This document shows positions 1 through 8,391 of a stretch of 32,532 bases of DNA, piece by piece; the first letter of the stretch is position 1, and every line of letters starts with the position of its first letter. A program made the position numbers and the translations under genes. The notes under the pieces were generated by a model. That model was not told the origin of the DNA, did no database searches, and was given only the letters and a program-made list of their open reading frames with translations. The stretch comes from Nostoc sp. NOS(2021) (lineage in GTDB: Bacteria > Cyanobacteriota > Cyanobacteriia > Cyanobacteriales > Nostocaceae). The stretch is from contig NZ_JABXKM010000113.1 in assembly GCF_017115025.1 (NCBI RefSeq), positions 1-32,532 of the forward strand, read 5' to 3'.

Positions 1-85
1 GGCGGGGGTGGGGTTCTTCGGGTTTAATAAGCAATCAAGCGGACATGATATAACATACTTCTCGAAATATTAGCCCATACTAAAT

Positions 86-108
86 AGAGACGCAATGATT
101 GCGTCTCT
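86..108. repeat. Short perfect inverted repeat, 11-base arms
   Basis: Arms AGAGACGCAAT (86-96) and ATTGCGTCTCT (98-108) are separated by one base. This GAGACGC-type palindrome resembles foldback sequences dispersed in Nostoc intergenic DNA, and a related GACGCGATAAATCGC palindrome occurs inside the element at 18776-18910. It lies downstream of the minus-strand gene at 169-576 and could help end its transcripts, but there is no clear T-run. Confidence 0.55.
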
Positions 109-168
109 ACAAACCACCTATTTCGCCTTCTGACGTGTAATTGCACCCAGCAAAAGCATACTTGTGAA

Positions 169-576
169 TTAAATTATTCCTGGGCCTCTACCGCGTTTGT
201 CACCCTTTTCGGTCAACTTGCCTTCCTCGTCCTGATTAACTTCTGCGAGTTCTTCAACACGTTCGGCGGTATCTTCTGCTGCTTGTTTACGTGCATCACC
301 CGGTTCTTCGTAGTACATTTCCGGTTCAACAGCATAGTTGTTCAACAAACCTTCTTTGTCCACAGTATAACCGTCAGTGGTGCGTATACTATCTGGATCG
401 GTTTGGTCATCCGTAGGTGCATCTGCCTCCCTTTCTTCTGTGGGGAGTGTTTTGTACAGATTTCCTTCTCTTTCCATTCGAGCAGCTGTTTCAGCTGGGA
501 TAATGCCGCGATCGTATGTATCGGATTCAGCGCGATCGGATGAATCTATACCTTTGTTAACTCCTTCATTAGCCAT
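169..576 (-). CDS. Acidic, soluble hypothetical protein (135 aa)
   Basis: I do not recognise a named family. The 135-residue product is very rich in Glu, Asp, Lys and Arg, has no signal peptide or hydrophobic segment, and ends in a basic-Gly tail (RGRGPGII). Most of it looks disordered or helical and charged (for example KQAAEDTAERVEELAEV at about 97-113), which suits a small cytoplasmic stress-type protein but does not prove a role. The start is supported by a Shine-Dalgarno sequence GAGGA (plus-strand 585-589) eight bases before the ATG at 576. It is the last of four minus-strand genes (169-3705), but a ~640-base gap separates it from the next, so it probably has its own promoter. Function: unknown. 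Confidence 0.7.
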   Translation of the reverse strand: MANEGVNKGIDSSDRAESDTYDRGIIPAETAARMEREGNLYKTLPTEEREADAPTDDQTDPDSIRTTDGYTVDKEGLLNNYAVEPEMYYEEPGDARKQAAEDTAERVEELAEVNQDEEGKLTEKGDKRGRGPGII

Positions 577-1123
577 AAATTATGTCCTCGTTAAAGAATG
601 TATTAATTGACACTTTCCGCTCTAAAAAGACGGAGATTCTTAAAACATCACTGTTTTGATATCCTGATTTCTCAGGTTCCCAGGCTGACTACGTTTGCAC
701 AAAAAAGTGCGTAGTCATATCTCCTCAAGGTTGTTTCGGGCATCACTTCCCCCCAGTCTGGGGGTAGGTTTTTAAATCTTATACTGATCTGAGTATTTTA
801 CCATGTTCAATCACAAAATTGACTTAAGCCTAAAGGCTTTTTGCCCTTTTCATCCCTTGTCTAAAGTACAGATGTATCGACCTTAGGTCGGACACATCTT
901 CAAGTGTTTTCAAGCAGCATTCTTATAACTTCAAAAACTAGATTAGGCTTTTTTTCATCTCCGAGCGACTATCTTTAGAGGTGATTAAAATTTAAATATA
1001 ATGTTATACTCTCTATCTTTTGATGTATCCAAAAGACTAATCTTAAGCCCGGTTAAATACTGATAATTTACGCTTATTGGGTAAAACAAGGGTTTTGACT
1101 GAAGGTTTACACACTAGTTTGAT
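577..1123. other. Intergenic stretch with several hairpins, no gene
   Basis: No convincing coding sequence is present. It holds three inverted repeats: TGACTACG/CGTAGTCA (686-693 and 710-717), CCCCCAG/CTGGGGG with a one-base spacer (750-764) followed by T-rich sequence, and AAGCCT/AGGCTT (826-839) followed by Ts. The last two look like plus-strand terminators, yet no plus-strand gene precedes them, so their role is unclear. The first lies about 110 bases upstream of the acidic-protein gene and could be a regulatory palindrome. Confidence 0.4.
585..589 (-). promoter_or_regulatory. Ribosome binding site for the acidic hypothetical protein
   Basis: On the minus strand this reads GAGGA, eight bases before the ATG at 576. 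It fixes the start of the 169-576 gene. Confidence 0.6.
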
Positions 1124-1200
1124 AGACTTCTTGCATAAATCAAAAAAAGAACCCCTCCCCGCCTGCGGGTGGGGTGTTAGGGGACTTTTGCAAGAGGTTT
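1124..1200. repeat. MITE-like foldback element, 77 bases
   Basis: The ends AGACTTCTTGCA (1124-1135) and TGCAAGAGGTT (1189-1199) form an imperfect terminal inverted repeat (9 of 11). Between them lies a C-rich/G-rich stem (ACCCCTCCCC... GTGGGG). The same ends and flanking words, in the opposite orientation, bound the larger element at 13351-13533, so this is a dispersed family. It sits just after the stop of the minus-strand CAAD gene and may serve as its transcript end. There is no coding capacity; mobilisation would need a transposase supplied from elsewhere. Confidence 0.6.
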
Positions 1201-1214
1201 AATGGGTTAGAAAT

Positions 1215-1649
1215 TTATTCGCCCAGAAATTGGTTTTTCAGAAATTGAATTTCATCGGCTAATTCTTGACGAGTAGAAGCCTTCAGTAGATAACGGAAAA
1301 TAAACCAACTGGCGTAACTAATTCCAACTAACTCAAAGAGCGGTGATAGTAGTGGAATATGAGTGATTGCATCCAGTACTGCTAATACTACCTTCGCTGA
1401 AACAATCGCCGTCAAAATTAAAGCAACGGTTATTAGAGGCTGCTTGTAGTCCTTAAAAAAGTTACTTAAGTATTCGGGCAGTTGCTCCAAAAATTGAGTA
1501 GCTTGTCTGCTAATTTGCTGCCATTGAGATTCAGGTTCAGCTGCTGGTAATAACCTTGGCAAGTTTGCAGTATCTGTACCTTCAAGTGCTAGCGTACCTT
1601 GCGATAAGGAAGCATTGATGGATTCATCTTGCTGTTGTTCGGTTTCCAT
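1215..1649 (-). CDS. CAAD-domain thylakoid/membrane protein (CURT1-like)
   Basis: The 144-residue protein has a polar N-terminal half, an amphipathic segment (about 43-68, WQQISRQATQFLEQLPEYL), two membrane helices (about 71-95 and 98-121) and a C-terminal amphipathic helix (124-143, STRQELADEIQFLKNQFL). This layout matches the CAAD domain, found in cyanobacteria as stand-alone proteins or appended to aminoacyl-tRNA synthetases, and related to plant CURT1 proteins that curve thylakoid membranes. Here it stands alone. Location in the thylakoid or plasma membrane is inferred from the family. It lies 187 bases downstream of the BON lipoprotein gene on the same strand, with a strong hairpin between them, so it is probably transcribed separately. 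The family call is fairly secure; the exact role is not. Confidence 0.8.
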   Translation of the reverse strand: METEQQQDESINASLSQGTLALEGTDTANLPRLLPAAEPESQWQQISRQATQFLEQLPEYLSNFFKDYKQPLITVALILTAIVSAKVVLAVLDAITHIPLLSPLFELVGISYASWFIFRYLLKASTRQELADEIQFLKNQFLGE

Positions 1650-1737
1650 AATTTCTATTTTCGGCGATTACAAAGAGCTTGTATAACTGAACTGAGCATC
1701 AATAAATATAATTATTAAGTTCATCAGTTTTCCATTC

Positions 1738-1771
1738 TGAGTGGTCAGTAACAAGTATAACTGACCACTCA
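1738..1771. repeat. Perfect 12-base stem hairpin between two minus-strand genes
   Basis: TGAGTGGTCAGT (1738-1749) and ACTGACCACTCA (1760-1771) form a perfect stem with a ten-base loop. It lies after the stop of the BON lipoprotein gene and before the CAAD gene on the minus strand. It could be a transcript end or an mRNA-stabilising stem; no run of Ts follows on the minus strand, so a Rho-independent terminator is not certain. Confidence 0.55.
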
Positions 1772-1836
1772 GATTGAGCAGGAGCATCTAAATTTATTTA
1801 TGCCTACCTACTCACTTAGATATATTGTTAGCTGCC

Positions 1837-2298
1837 TTATGGTTTTGCTGGGGCAACAGTCGCTTTAACAACTACAATTTTGACGCCTTTAATTTGCTTA
1901 GATAAAGGTTCAATCTTAGCCAACTCCTTTTGATTGCTCACAGTTCCGCCAACAGTTACAGTCCCATCGTCTGCGGCATTAACTGTTAGTTGACTCTTGG
2001 GTATGTTAACCTCCAACTTGGAGCGAACTTCACTTGCTAAGTCACCTTTAGCTCTTGTTGTATCGCCACCAGTGGTATTATTGCGCTGTTCGCGGGCGCG
2101 AATATCAGAATTAGCTTGTTTTCTGCGAACTTCACTTTGTGCGTCTTGTTGAGAAGCCTCTGTTGTTTTTGCGGTCGGTGTTTGGGGAGCATCATTAGCA
2201 TTATTGGGTGCAGATTCACTTGTTTTAGAAGCGTTATCACAAGCAGCAACACCAAAAACTAAAAGGCAGCTAATTAAGAAGGGGGTTAGCTTTTGCAT
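1837..2298 (-). CDS. BON-domain lipoprotein
   Basis: The N-terminus is a lipoprotein signal (LISCLLVFGVAAC) with a lipobox ending at Cys20, so the mature protein should be lipid-anchored and face the periplasm. A long Asn/Ser/Thr/Gln-rich, low-complexity linker (about 21-84) follows, then a C-terminal BON domain (about 86-148) with the usual helix-strand-strand pattern: DLASEVRSKL, TVTVGGTVSN, and a final VKIVVVKATV strand. BON domains bind phospholipid or attach to the envelope and are common in osmotic-stress proteins such as OsmY. It lies 141 bases after the duplicated YflT-like stress gene on the same strand; a shared stress role is plausible but inferred. Total length 153 residues. Confidence 0.8.
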   Translation of the reverse strand: MQKLTPFLISCLLVFGVAACDNASKTSESAPNNANDAPQTPTAKTTEASQQDAQSEVRRKQANSDIRAREQRNNTTGGDTTRAKGDLASEVRSKLEVNIPKSQLTVNAADDGTVTVGGTVSNQKELAKIEPLSKQIKGVKIVVVKATVAPAKP

Positions 2299-2369
2299 AT
2301 GTTTAATTCGGAATCGGAAAGTGAAATTTGCTGATATTTACGGCAGAAGGGAGGAGCAAGTTTTTTAGT

Positions 2370-2400
2370 CAGGAGCAAAGTTTTCGACTTTTGGCTCCTG
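2370..2400. repeat. Hairpin between the stress-protein and BON genes
   Basis: CAGGAGC and GCTCCTG form the base of a stem extended by CAAAG/CTTTTG with one bulged T. It lies about 40 bases after the stop of the 2440-3705 gene on the minus strand. It may attenuate or process a shared transcript. The U-rich tail needed for a clear Rho-independent terminator is not evident on the minus strand. Confidence 0.4.
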
Positions 2401-2439
2401 CAATTTTGTAGAATTAGTGTGAGTGAAAACTACCTTGGG

Positions 2440-3705
2440 TTAGAGTGTTTCATCACGACGATCAACAATGACTACGGCAGGCTCGTCTCTATCAGGCTCT
2501 GTTGATGAGTAATTGGTGCGATCGCTCTGATGCGTTACTCTGTCGAAACCTGGGCGATGTTCACTGATCTCAGTGGCATCATAGATAGCAAATTCTTCAA
2601 TACCTCGACGTTTGAGAATCGCTTCAGCTTGGTGGATTTCAGCTTCCGTACCATCGATAATTACTAAGTAGTCCCCTCTTTGGAAGCGATCGCCATAAAC
2701 TCGCGCCCTGTCTTCAGGAATTCCCAAGCCAACCAGTCCGCCAACAATACCCCCAGCAGCTGCACCGATCGCACCGCCCGCCGCTGTTGTCGCCAAAGCT
2801 GTGGCTACTGCGCCACCTGCAATCACTGGCCCGACTCCAGGAATCGCTAAAGTCCCAAGACCAACTAATAAGCCAGTCAAGCCGCCTAGAACACCGCCTG
2901 TAGCTGCTCCAGTTTTTACCCCATCGTCTGCTTTATTTCCTGTACCGACCTTTCTATCTACATCTACACCAGCGATCCCTTGACCGTTTGTATCCTTGGC
3001 AATGATGGAGACTGTACTTAAGGGAAAACCCGCATCTCGTAATTCTGTAAGTGCTGTTTCTGCATCTCGACGATGAGAAAATACCCCAATTGCGCGTCTA
3101 GCAACACCGCTATGAGCCGCAGTCGGAGTTGGAGTGACATAATCAGCGGTTGCATTTCTCGCATCTGGGTTGTCGTAAATGCCAAACTCTTCCACACCCT
3201 GACGTTTTAGAATTGCTTCTGCTGTGAGGATTTCTGTATCTGTGCCATCGACGATGACTAAATAGTGTCCTCGCCTTACGCGTTCGTCGTAAACTCTGGC
3301 CCTTTCTTCGGGAATTCCTAAACCAATCAATGCACCAAGCAAACTACCAGCTACTGCACCAATACCAGCACCAGCCAGGGTGGTAGCTAGGGTAGTTGCT
3401 GCGGCTCCAGCGAGCATAATTGGCCCAATTCCAGGAATTGCCAAAGTCCCAAGACCGACTAATAAACCAGTTAATCCGCCCAAAGCACCGCCTGTAGCTG
3501 CTCCGACTTTAGCGCCTTCGTCAGATTTATCACCGACGCGATCGCGTACTTCTGCCCCAGCAATATCATCTTTGTCTCCATCCTGCGTAATCACGGAGAC
3601 TCTATCCATGTCAAAGCCGACATTTTTTAATTCATGTAGGGCATTTTCAACATCTCGACGATTAGAAAATACACCTACACCACGTTTATGTACACCCACA
3701 ACCAT
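2440..3705 (-). CDS. Tandem-duplicated YflT-like general stress protein with glycine-zipper segments
   Basis: The 421-residue protein contains two copies of one module (about 1-185 and 203-380). Each opens with a YflT/GSP_17M-type segment (RGVGVFSNRRDVENALHEL...VSVI; second copy RAIGVFSHRRDAETALTEL...VSII), runs through a long Gly/Ala-rich hydrophobic stretch (about 65-132 and 263-330; GGALGGLTGLLVGLGTLAIPG), and ends with ARVYxxRxxxGxYLVIVDGT and AEAILKRxGxEEFxIYD. The glycine-zipper stretches could insert in or associate with membranes. In Bacillus, YflT is a heat- and sigma-B-induced protein of unknown mechanism; the domain is named from that resemblance. The C-terminus (381-421) is polar and charged. 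The two halves are still very alike, so this is an internal gene duplication. Exact role unknown. Confidence 0.75.
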   Translation of the reverse strand: MVVGVHKRGVGVFSNRRDVENALHELKNVGFDMDRVSVITQDGDKDDIAGAEVRDRVGDKSDEGAKVGAATGGALGGLTGLLVGLGTLAIPGIGPIMLAGAAATTLATTLAGAGIGAVAGSLLGALIGLGIPEERARVYDERVRRGHYLVIVDGTDTEILTAEAILKRQGVEEFGIYDNPDARNATADYVTPTPTAAHSGVARRAIGVFSHRRDAETALTELRDAGFPLSTVSIIAKDTNGQGIAGVDVDRKVGTGNKADDGVKTGAATGGVLGGLTGLLVGLGTLAIPGVGPVIAGGAVATALATTAAGGAIGAAAGGIVGGLVGLGIPEDRARVYGDRFQRGDYLVIIDGTEAEIHQAEAILKRRGIEEFAIYDATEISEHRPGFDRVTHQSDRTNYSSTEPDRDEPAVVIVDRRDETL

Positions 3706-4452
3706 TATTTTCTCTCCTCAGCAAAAACCAATTATTCACTATATTTATAGCTCGTAATAACCCTTATTAATACATATTTGTGTTTATTTTTAATCAATCG
3801 TTTGGAATAATTTTTATCTCTATCATTAGATATAGGTGCTTTGAGCTAATCTAAGTTAACAAAACTTCATAGATATCAAATAAATTATGTTTTGCAAAAA
3901 CTTAGATATTCACTATTTTATTTGTCAAATTTTTGTCTAAAATAGGAGTTTTAAAATTAACTAAATTTCTTTCTGCGAAAAAATTATCTATTAGATGTAA
4001 TCCTTAGTAGGGACACACAGCTATATATCGGTTTAAACTTCAGGATCAATCTGCTTTATTTCGTCACCCAATTTTGTAGAGAGAGTCAGGGTCACTAGAG
4101 AACGCTTGCCAGTGCTGGCTTCTATCTTAGAAGATTAACACCAATAAACATTGTTCCCTACCGTTTGGTACTCTACCTCACCCGTTTGAAACTTGCCGTA
4201 TCTGTGGATGCATTTTTATAAAATTTACTTTTGTTAAGAAGATTTTATGAGATGATCACAAAATCATTCAATTCAACCTAAATTCTTTTCTTTAGTTAAA
4301 AAGTAATAACAATATTTGTTTTTTGTAAAATACGACTTTTGGCAAACAAATTTATTACTTAAGAAAGTGTCAGCTTGTATAACTAATAATTAAATTAATG
4401 AGTAAGCCATTTATGAAATGGCTATTTAATTGAGTGCAAGTGAGAAAATCCT
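3706..4452. other. AT-rich intergenic region between divergent genes
   Basis: No gene is visible in these 747 bases. The stretch is strongly AT-rich and must hold the promoters of the divergent stress-protein (minus) and repeat-protein (plus) genes. One palindrome, AGCCATTT-ATG-AAATGGCT (4405-4423), lies 29 bases before the start codon at 4453 and could be an operator or a leader hairpin. The Shine-Dalgarno region before 4453 (AAGTGAG) is weak. Confidence 0.45.
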
Positions 4453-7400
4453 ATGTTTCAAGGTGTTTTAACTATATTGGGATGGAACTGGCTGCCTTTT
4501 GGATTAGCGCCGATAACTTTAGCTCAGGAAGTACTAACTCCAGAAGAAGCATCAGTTCTTTTTTCTGGCCCTAAATTCTTGGTAGCATTGCTGGCTGGGG
4601 TTTCGATGGCATTTGCCTTTCAATTGTTATTCACAAACTTTTCAGTCGCTGTCGGAATTTCATCTTGGGAAATTGACTCAGATTCTGATGATGAAAGTTT
4701 GGGTAGTAAAATTCGTGAAGTTCAAGCTAAAGTTGGTTCTTGGGCATTGATAACCGCTAGCATTGCATTATTTATTGCTTGTTTTCTAGCGGTAAAACTT
4801 AGCTTAATCGAAAGTGCATTTTTAGGAGCAATTATCGGTGTAGTCATTTGGTCTACCTATTTCTCATTGGTAATTTGGTTGGGTTCATCGGCGGTAGGTT
4901 CTTTAATTGGTTCTATCGCTAATACTGTCACTTCTGGTTTTCAAGCTCTGATCGGTACAGCAACTGGTGGCATTGGCGCTAATGCGGCGAAAAAACAGTT
5001 AGTTTCTACTGCTGAAGATATTACAGCCGCAGTCCGGCGGGAATTAACTTCAGGTTTTGATCCTGAAGGTATTAAAAATACCCTCCAAAGTTCATTAGGT
5101 TCTCTGCAATTACCAAAGCTGGATATCAAAGAAATTCGTAATCAATTTGACCAGCTTTTGAAAGATCCAGATTTGGAATCTGTTGCTAACAGCGACCTAT
5201 TGCAGAATATCAACCGCCAAACATTTGTTGATTTAATCAGCAGCCGCACAGATTTATCTAAAGAAGATATCAATCGCATTTCTGACCAATTTCAAGGTGC
5301 TTGGCAACAAGCTTTGAATCGCAAAAATCCCACAGAACAAGTAATTAATTTGCTCAATTCTGCTACTCCCGAAGAACTGAATTCGGAGCAATTAGGTGAA
5401 CGGCTTCAACAACTGGTTACAGTTGGAGGTGGTAATGGCAATGGTGTAATCAAGCAAGCTATTCGATATGGCTTGAGCGCTGCTGCACCAGCAGTTCTGG
5501 ATCGGGTAAATCTTTCCAATATCGATGTGAACAAAATTACAACTCAGTTGCAAAAGCTGAAAGAGAAAGTTCAAGATGTCGATGTCGATCAAATCACAGC
5601 ACAACTCCAAAAAATTAGAGAGCAAGCAACTGAGCAAGTATCTGCCAAATTGCCAATATCACTCAAAAACACGATTAAGGCAGATGTAGAAGAATACATA
5701 TTGAATTCCTTTCCTTGGCACTTTAACCGAATTACGCTAGTAGATGAATTTCCAGAAGTCATCTATGACGTAAATGCAGATCCGACAACTGTGAGACGGG
5801 AGTTGGAAGAACTAAATCAAGAATATTTTACCAACTTGCTGAAGCGGCGGGATGATATTAGTGAAGCCAGGGTGAAAGAAATTGCCGAACAAATGGAAAG
5901 CGATCGCCTGGAAGTTTTAGAAACTGTAAAGCAGGCCCAAACGCAAGAAAAAGGGCAAGATTTCCGCAGCCGCATCGAAAATTATCTACGTTCGACGGGG
6001 AAAGAAGAACTCAATCCTGAAGGTATTCAACGGGACTTTGCCAAGTTGCTGGAAGATCCAGAAGCTGGCTTTGAAGATTTAAGTAGCCGCTTCGGGCAAT
6101 TTGACCGCGACACTTTTGTACAATTGCTTAGTCAGCGTCAAGATATCAGCGAAGAAGAAGCTAATAATATTGTTAGTCAACTCGAAAGCAAACGCGATAA
6201 TCTCTTGAATGGTGCTAGAGAAGTGCAAGAACAAACAAAAGCGAAAGCTGATGAATTGCGCCAAAGAGTTGAAGACTATCTGCGGAATACTAACAAAGAC
6301 GAACTTAATCCCGAAGCAATCAAACGCGAGTTTGGAGTTTTACTAGACGATCCGCAAGCCGGAATTAGCCTTTTGCGATCGCGCTTATCGCAATTCGACC
6401 GCGACACACTAGTACAATTGCTTAGTCAGCGTCAAGATTTGAGCGAAGAACAGGTAAACCAAACTCTCGATCAGCTCGAAGCAGTCCGAGATAATATTTT
6501 GCAAGTACCGCAGCAGGCGAAAGAACAGTACGAAAAAACTACAAAAGCGCTCGCCGAATATCTCCGCAATACCAACTTGGAAGAACTTGATCCAGAAGGA
6601 ATCAAGCGCGATTTGGAAAAATTACTCGATGATCCCAAAGCCGGAGCCTTAGCACTGCGCGATCGCTTGTCAAATGTTGATCGAGAAACCTTGGTTAAAC
6701 TCGTGAGTCAACGTGGAGACTTGAGCCAAGAGCAGGTTAATCAGATCATTGATCGCGCCCAAGATGCGATTGGTGATATTGTGAAAGCGCCACGACGTTT
6801 GGCCAAGCGTACTGCTCAACAAGCTTTAGATTTTGAAGCTAATCTTGAACAATACCTGCGTAATACCAACAAAGAAGAACTCAACCCAGAAGGAATCAAG
6901 CGCGATTTGCAATTGCTGCTGTCTTCTCCCCGCGCTGGAATTGGGAATTTAAGCGATCGCGCCTCGAAATTTGACCGTTCGACAATTGTGGCGCTATTAT
7001 CCCAACGGGAGGATATCTCAGAAGAGGAAGCTAACCGAATTGTGGATCAAATTGAGTCGGTTCGCACCTCCATTGTCGAACAATTCCAGCAGATTCAGCA
7101 GAGGGTGCAATCAGTGCTGGATGGGGTTTTTGCCAAAGTTCGGAACTATCTCAACTCGCTGGATCGTTCGGAACTCAACTATGAAGGGATTAAGCAAGAC
7201 TTTGCGAAAGTGTTCGACGATCCACAAGCTGGATTTGAAGCATTGCGCGATCGCCTCAGTCAATTTGATCGTGACACCCTAGTTGCTGTCATCAGTTCTC
7301 GTGAGGATATTTCTCAGGAGGACGCGAACCGCATTATCAACCAAATAGAAGCTGCGCGGGATGGCGTACTGCAACGAGCCGAACGCATCCAGCAAGAAAC

Positions 7401-7569
7401 CCAAAAACGCCTGAAAGCGATCCAACAGCAAGCTAAAAAGCAAGCCGAAGAAACCAAAAAGACTGTTGCAAATGCTGCCTGGTGGATATTTGGGACAGCT
7501 ATCACTTCCCTATGTGCCAGTGCGATTGGTGGTGCGATCGCTGTGACTGGGATAACTCTACCTGGGTAA
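4453..7569 (+). CDS. Large membrane-anchored repeat protein (1038 aa), function unknown
   Basis: I do not recognise a characterised family. The N-terminal ~180 residues hold three or four hydrophobic segments (about 35-66, 96-115 and 117-156). A long hydrophilic body follows, and a final hydrophobic segment lies at about 1008-1034 (WWIFGTAITSLCASAIGGAIAV), so the body may be tethered at both ends. The body contains five clear repeats of about 95 residues starting near 517, 616, 710, 806 and 905. Each has the pattern ELNPEGIKRDxxxLLxDPxAG, then RLSQFDRDTLVQLLSQR, then DISEEEANRIVxQIE, joined by Gln/Lys/Glu-rich coiled-coil-like linkers. More diverged copies lie near 200-283 and 428-485. The alternating helical signature suggests a rod-like structural or tethering protein; this is inference. 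The gene stands alone and ends in a strong terminator. Confidence 0.75.
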   Translation: MFQGVLTILGWNWLPFGLAPITLAQEVLTPEEASVLFSGPKFLVALLAGVSMAFAFQLLFTNFSVAVGISSWEIDSDSDDESLGSKIREVQAKVGSWALITASIALFIACFLAVKLSLIESAFLGAIIGVVIWSTYFSLVIWLGSSAVGSLIGSIANTVTSGFQALIGTATGGIGANAAKKQLVSTAEDITAAVRRELTSGFDPEGIKNTLQSSLGSLQLPKLDIKEIRNQFDQLLKDPDLESVANSDLLQNINRQTFVDLISSRTDLSKEDINRISDQFQGAWQQALNRKNPTEQVINLLNSATPEELNSEQLGERLQQLVTVGGGNGNGVIKQAIRYGLSAAAPAVLDRVNLSNIDVNKITTQLQKLKEKVQDVDVDQITAQLQKIREQATEQVSAKLPISLKNTIKADVEEYILNSFPWHFNRITLVDEFPEVIYDVNADPTTVRRELEELNQEYFTNLLKRRDDISEARVKEIAEQMESDRLEVLETVKQAQTQEKGQDFRSRIENYLRSTGKEELNPEGIQRDFAKLLEDPEAGFEDLSSRFGQFDRDTFVQLLSQRQDISEEEANNIVSQLESKRDNLLNGAREVQEQTKAKADELRQRVEDYLRNTNKDELNPEAIKREFGVLLDDPQAGISLLRSRLSQFDRDTLVQLLSQRQDLSEEQVNQTLDQLEAVRDNILQVPQQAKEQYEKTTKALAEYLRNTNLEELDPEGIKRDLEKLLDDPKAGALALRDRLSNVDRETLVKLVSQRGDLSQEQVNQIIDRAQDAIGDIVKAPRRLAKRTAQQALDFEANLEQYLRNTNKEELNPEGIKRDLQLLLSSPRAGIGNLSDRASKFDRSTIVALLSQREDISEEEANRIVDQIESVRTSIVEQFQQIQQRVQSVLDGVFAKVRNYLNSLDRSELNYEGIKQDFAKVFDDPQAGFEALRDRLSQFDRDTLVAVISSREDISQEDANRIINQIEAARDGVLQRAERIQQETQKRLKAIQQQAKKQAEETKKTVANAAWWIFGTAITSLCASAIGGAIAVTGITLPG

Positions 7570-7604
7570 AATATCTCTGTCATCAGGAATTTTGATAAAG
7601 TACT

Positions 7605-7645
7605 AAGTGGTATTCAGTCTTTACAAATGAATGCCACTTTTTTTT
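7605..7645 (+). terminator. Rho-independent terminator after the repeat-protein gene
   Basis: A 12-base-pair stem (AAGTGGTATTCA with TGAATGCCACTT, one G-U pair), an eleven-base loop and an uninterrupted T-run follow the stop codon of the 4453-7569 gene by 35 bases. Confidence 0.85.
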
Positions 7646-7670
7646 ATAAATAAAACAAACTACCCCCCAG

Positions 7671-7801
7671 GTAAGTAGGTTGGTGCTATTAAAAGTAACT
7701 ATGTAAAGTTTTATAAAGATTATGAAATGTGCTTTAATTAAGCTTGGTTGTTCATGTACATACTTTTAGATGATTTGGTTTTTCCCCACCAATCTACTTA
7801 C
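7671..7801. repeat. Possible foldback element with 15-base inverted ends
   Basis: GTAAGTAGGTTGGTG (7671-7685) is matched inversely by CACCAATCTACTTAC (7787-7801), with one mismatch, enclosing about 100 bases without coding sequence. It may be another non-autonomous element. No convincing target duplication was seen. Confidence 0.4.
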
Positions 7802-7929
7802 GATCACGACCTTGTTATTCCGATATAGATTAAAAAACCTTATCTGAAATCAAGGGTTTCAGATTTTGTTTTGGCAAGAGTAAAAAAAGATGGTTAATTA
7901 TTCTTTCTTATAGATAGAAAAAAGTACGC

Positions 7930-7959
7930 TTGAGAGTAATATCATAGTCTTGTTATTCT
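7930..7959 (+). promoter_or_regulatory. Candidate sigma-70-type promoter of RTX gene 1
   Basis: TTGAGA and TATTCT are separated by 18 bases. The same pair with the same spacing is present in the other two leaders (TTGAGG/TATTCT at 9454-9483 and 11501-11530). If used, it would give transcripts with an untranslated leader of about 400 bases. No transcript data are available, so this is a motif match only. Confidence 0.3.
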
Positions 7960-8376
7960 GAATACAGTCACAACGTCCTAGAACCCATGCAATTCTCTAG
8001 GAGAAAATCTGCTTGTTCCCTAGCAGCCTACTACTGGAACCAGTGAAGACATCAGGCACAAGGATATGACATGACTATTGGCACAATTTTGATGCCAATA
8101 TCATCAATACATCTAGTGCTTCTCAAATCTTCCCAAATATTCAGACTTAACAGCAAAGACCTGCTCCAATCAGGTCGGGTTCAGTTATCTCTTCCCACTC
8201 GTTATTTCTCCACCTTGTTTTCTTGGACTTGCTTAATGAAAGTATGAAATTCAAAAATTCAATATTTGAAACTGTTTCCTTTGTGCCTTTGGGGGAAACC
8301 AAATTCATACTCCTACATCAGCAACGCCGTTTTCTGATGGGGAAGTGACGAGGTAATTTTTTTACCCTTGAAATTT

Positions 8377-8381
8377 AGGAG
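8377..8381 (+). promoter_or_regulatory. Ribosome binding site deciding the start of RTX gene 1
   Basis: AGGAG lies ten bases before the ATG at 8392. The reading frame is open further upstream to a TTG at 8368, but that codon lies before the Shine-Dalgarno sequence. The equivalent AGGAGA sits at the same place before the starts at 9905 and 11944. Confidence 0.75.
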
Positions 8382-8391
8382 CAGCTCATTA

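Larger units (their letters stand above)
7836..8391 (+). repeat. Conserved RTX leader, copy 1
   Basis: This ~555-base non-coding block is repeated almost throughout its length before each of the three RTX genes (7836-8391, 9362-9904, 11409-11943). Shared features in order: a terminator-like hairpin (ATCTGAAA/TTTCAGAT followed by Ts, 7842-7864), a sigma-70-like promoter candidate (7930-7959), a long untranslated stretch, a GGTAA/TTACC hairpin (8352-8366) and AGGAG (8377-8381). No open reading frame is conserved within it, so the conservation probably reflects recent duplication and possibly regulatory function. Confidence 0.8.

Noticed and set aside
826-844. Terminator-like hairpin followed by Ts on the plus strand
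   Set aside because: No plus-strand gene precedes it, so it was not called a terminator, only mentioned as a hairpin.
8368-8391. Upstream TTG start of RTX gene 1 adding eight residues
   Set aside because: The codon precedes the Shine-Dalgarno sequence at 8377-8381, and the two paralogues begin at the position matching 8392.
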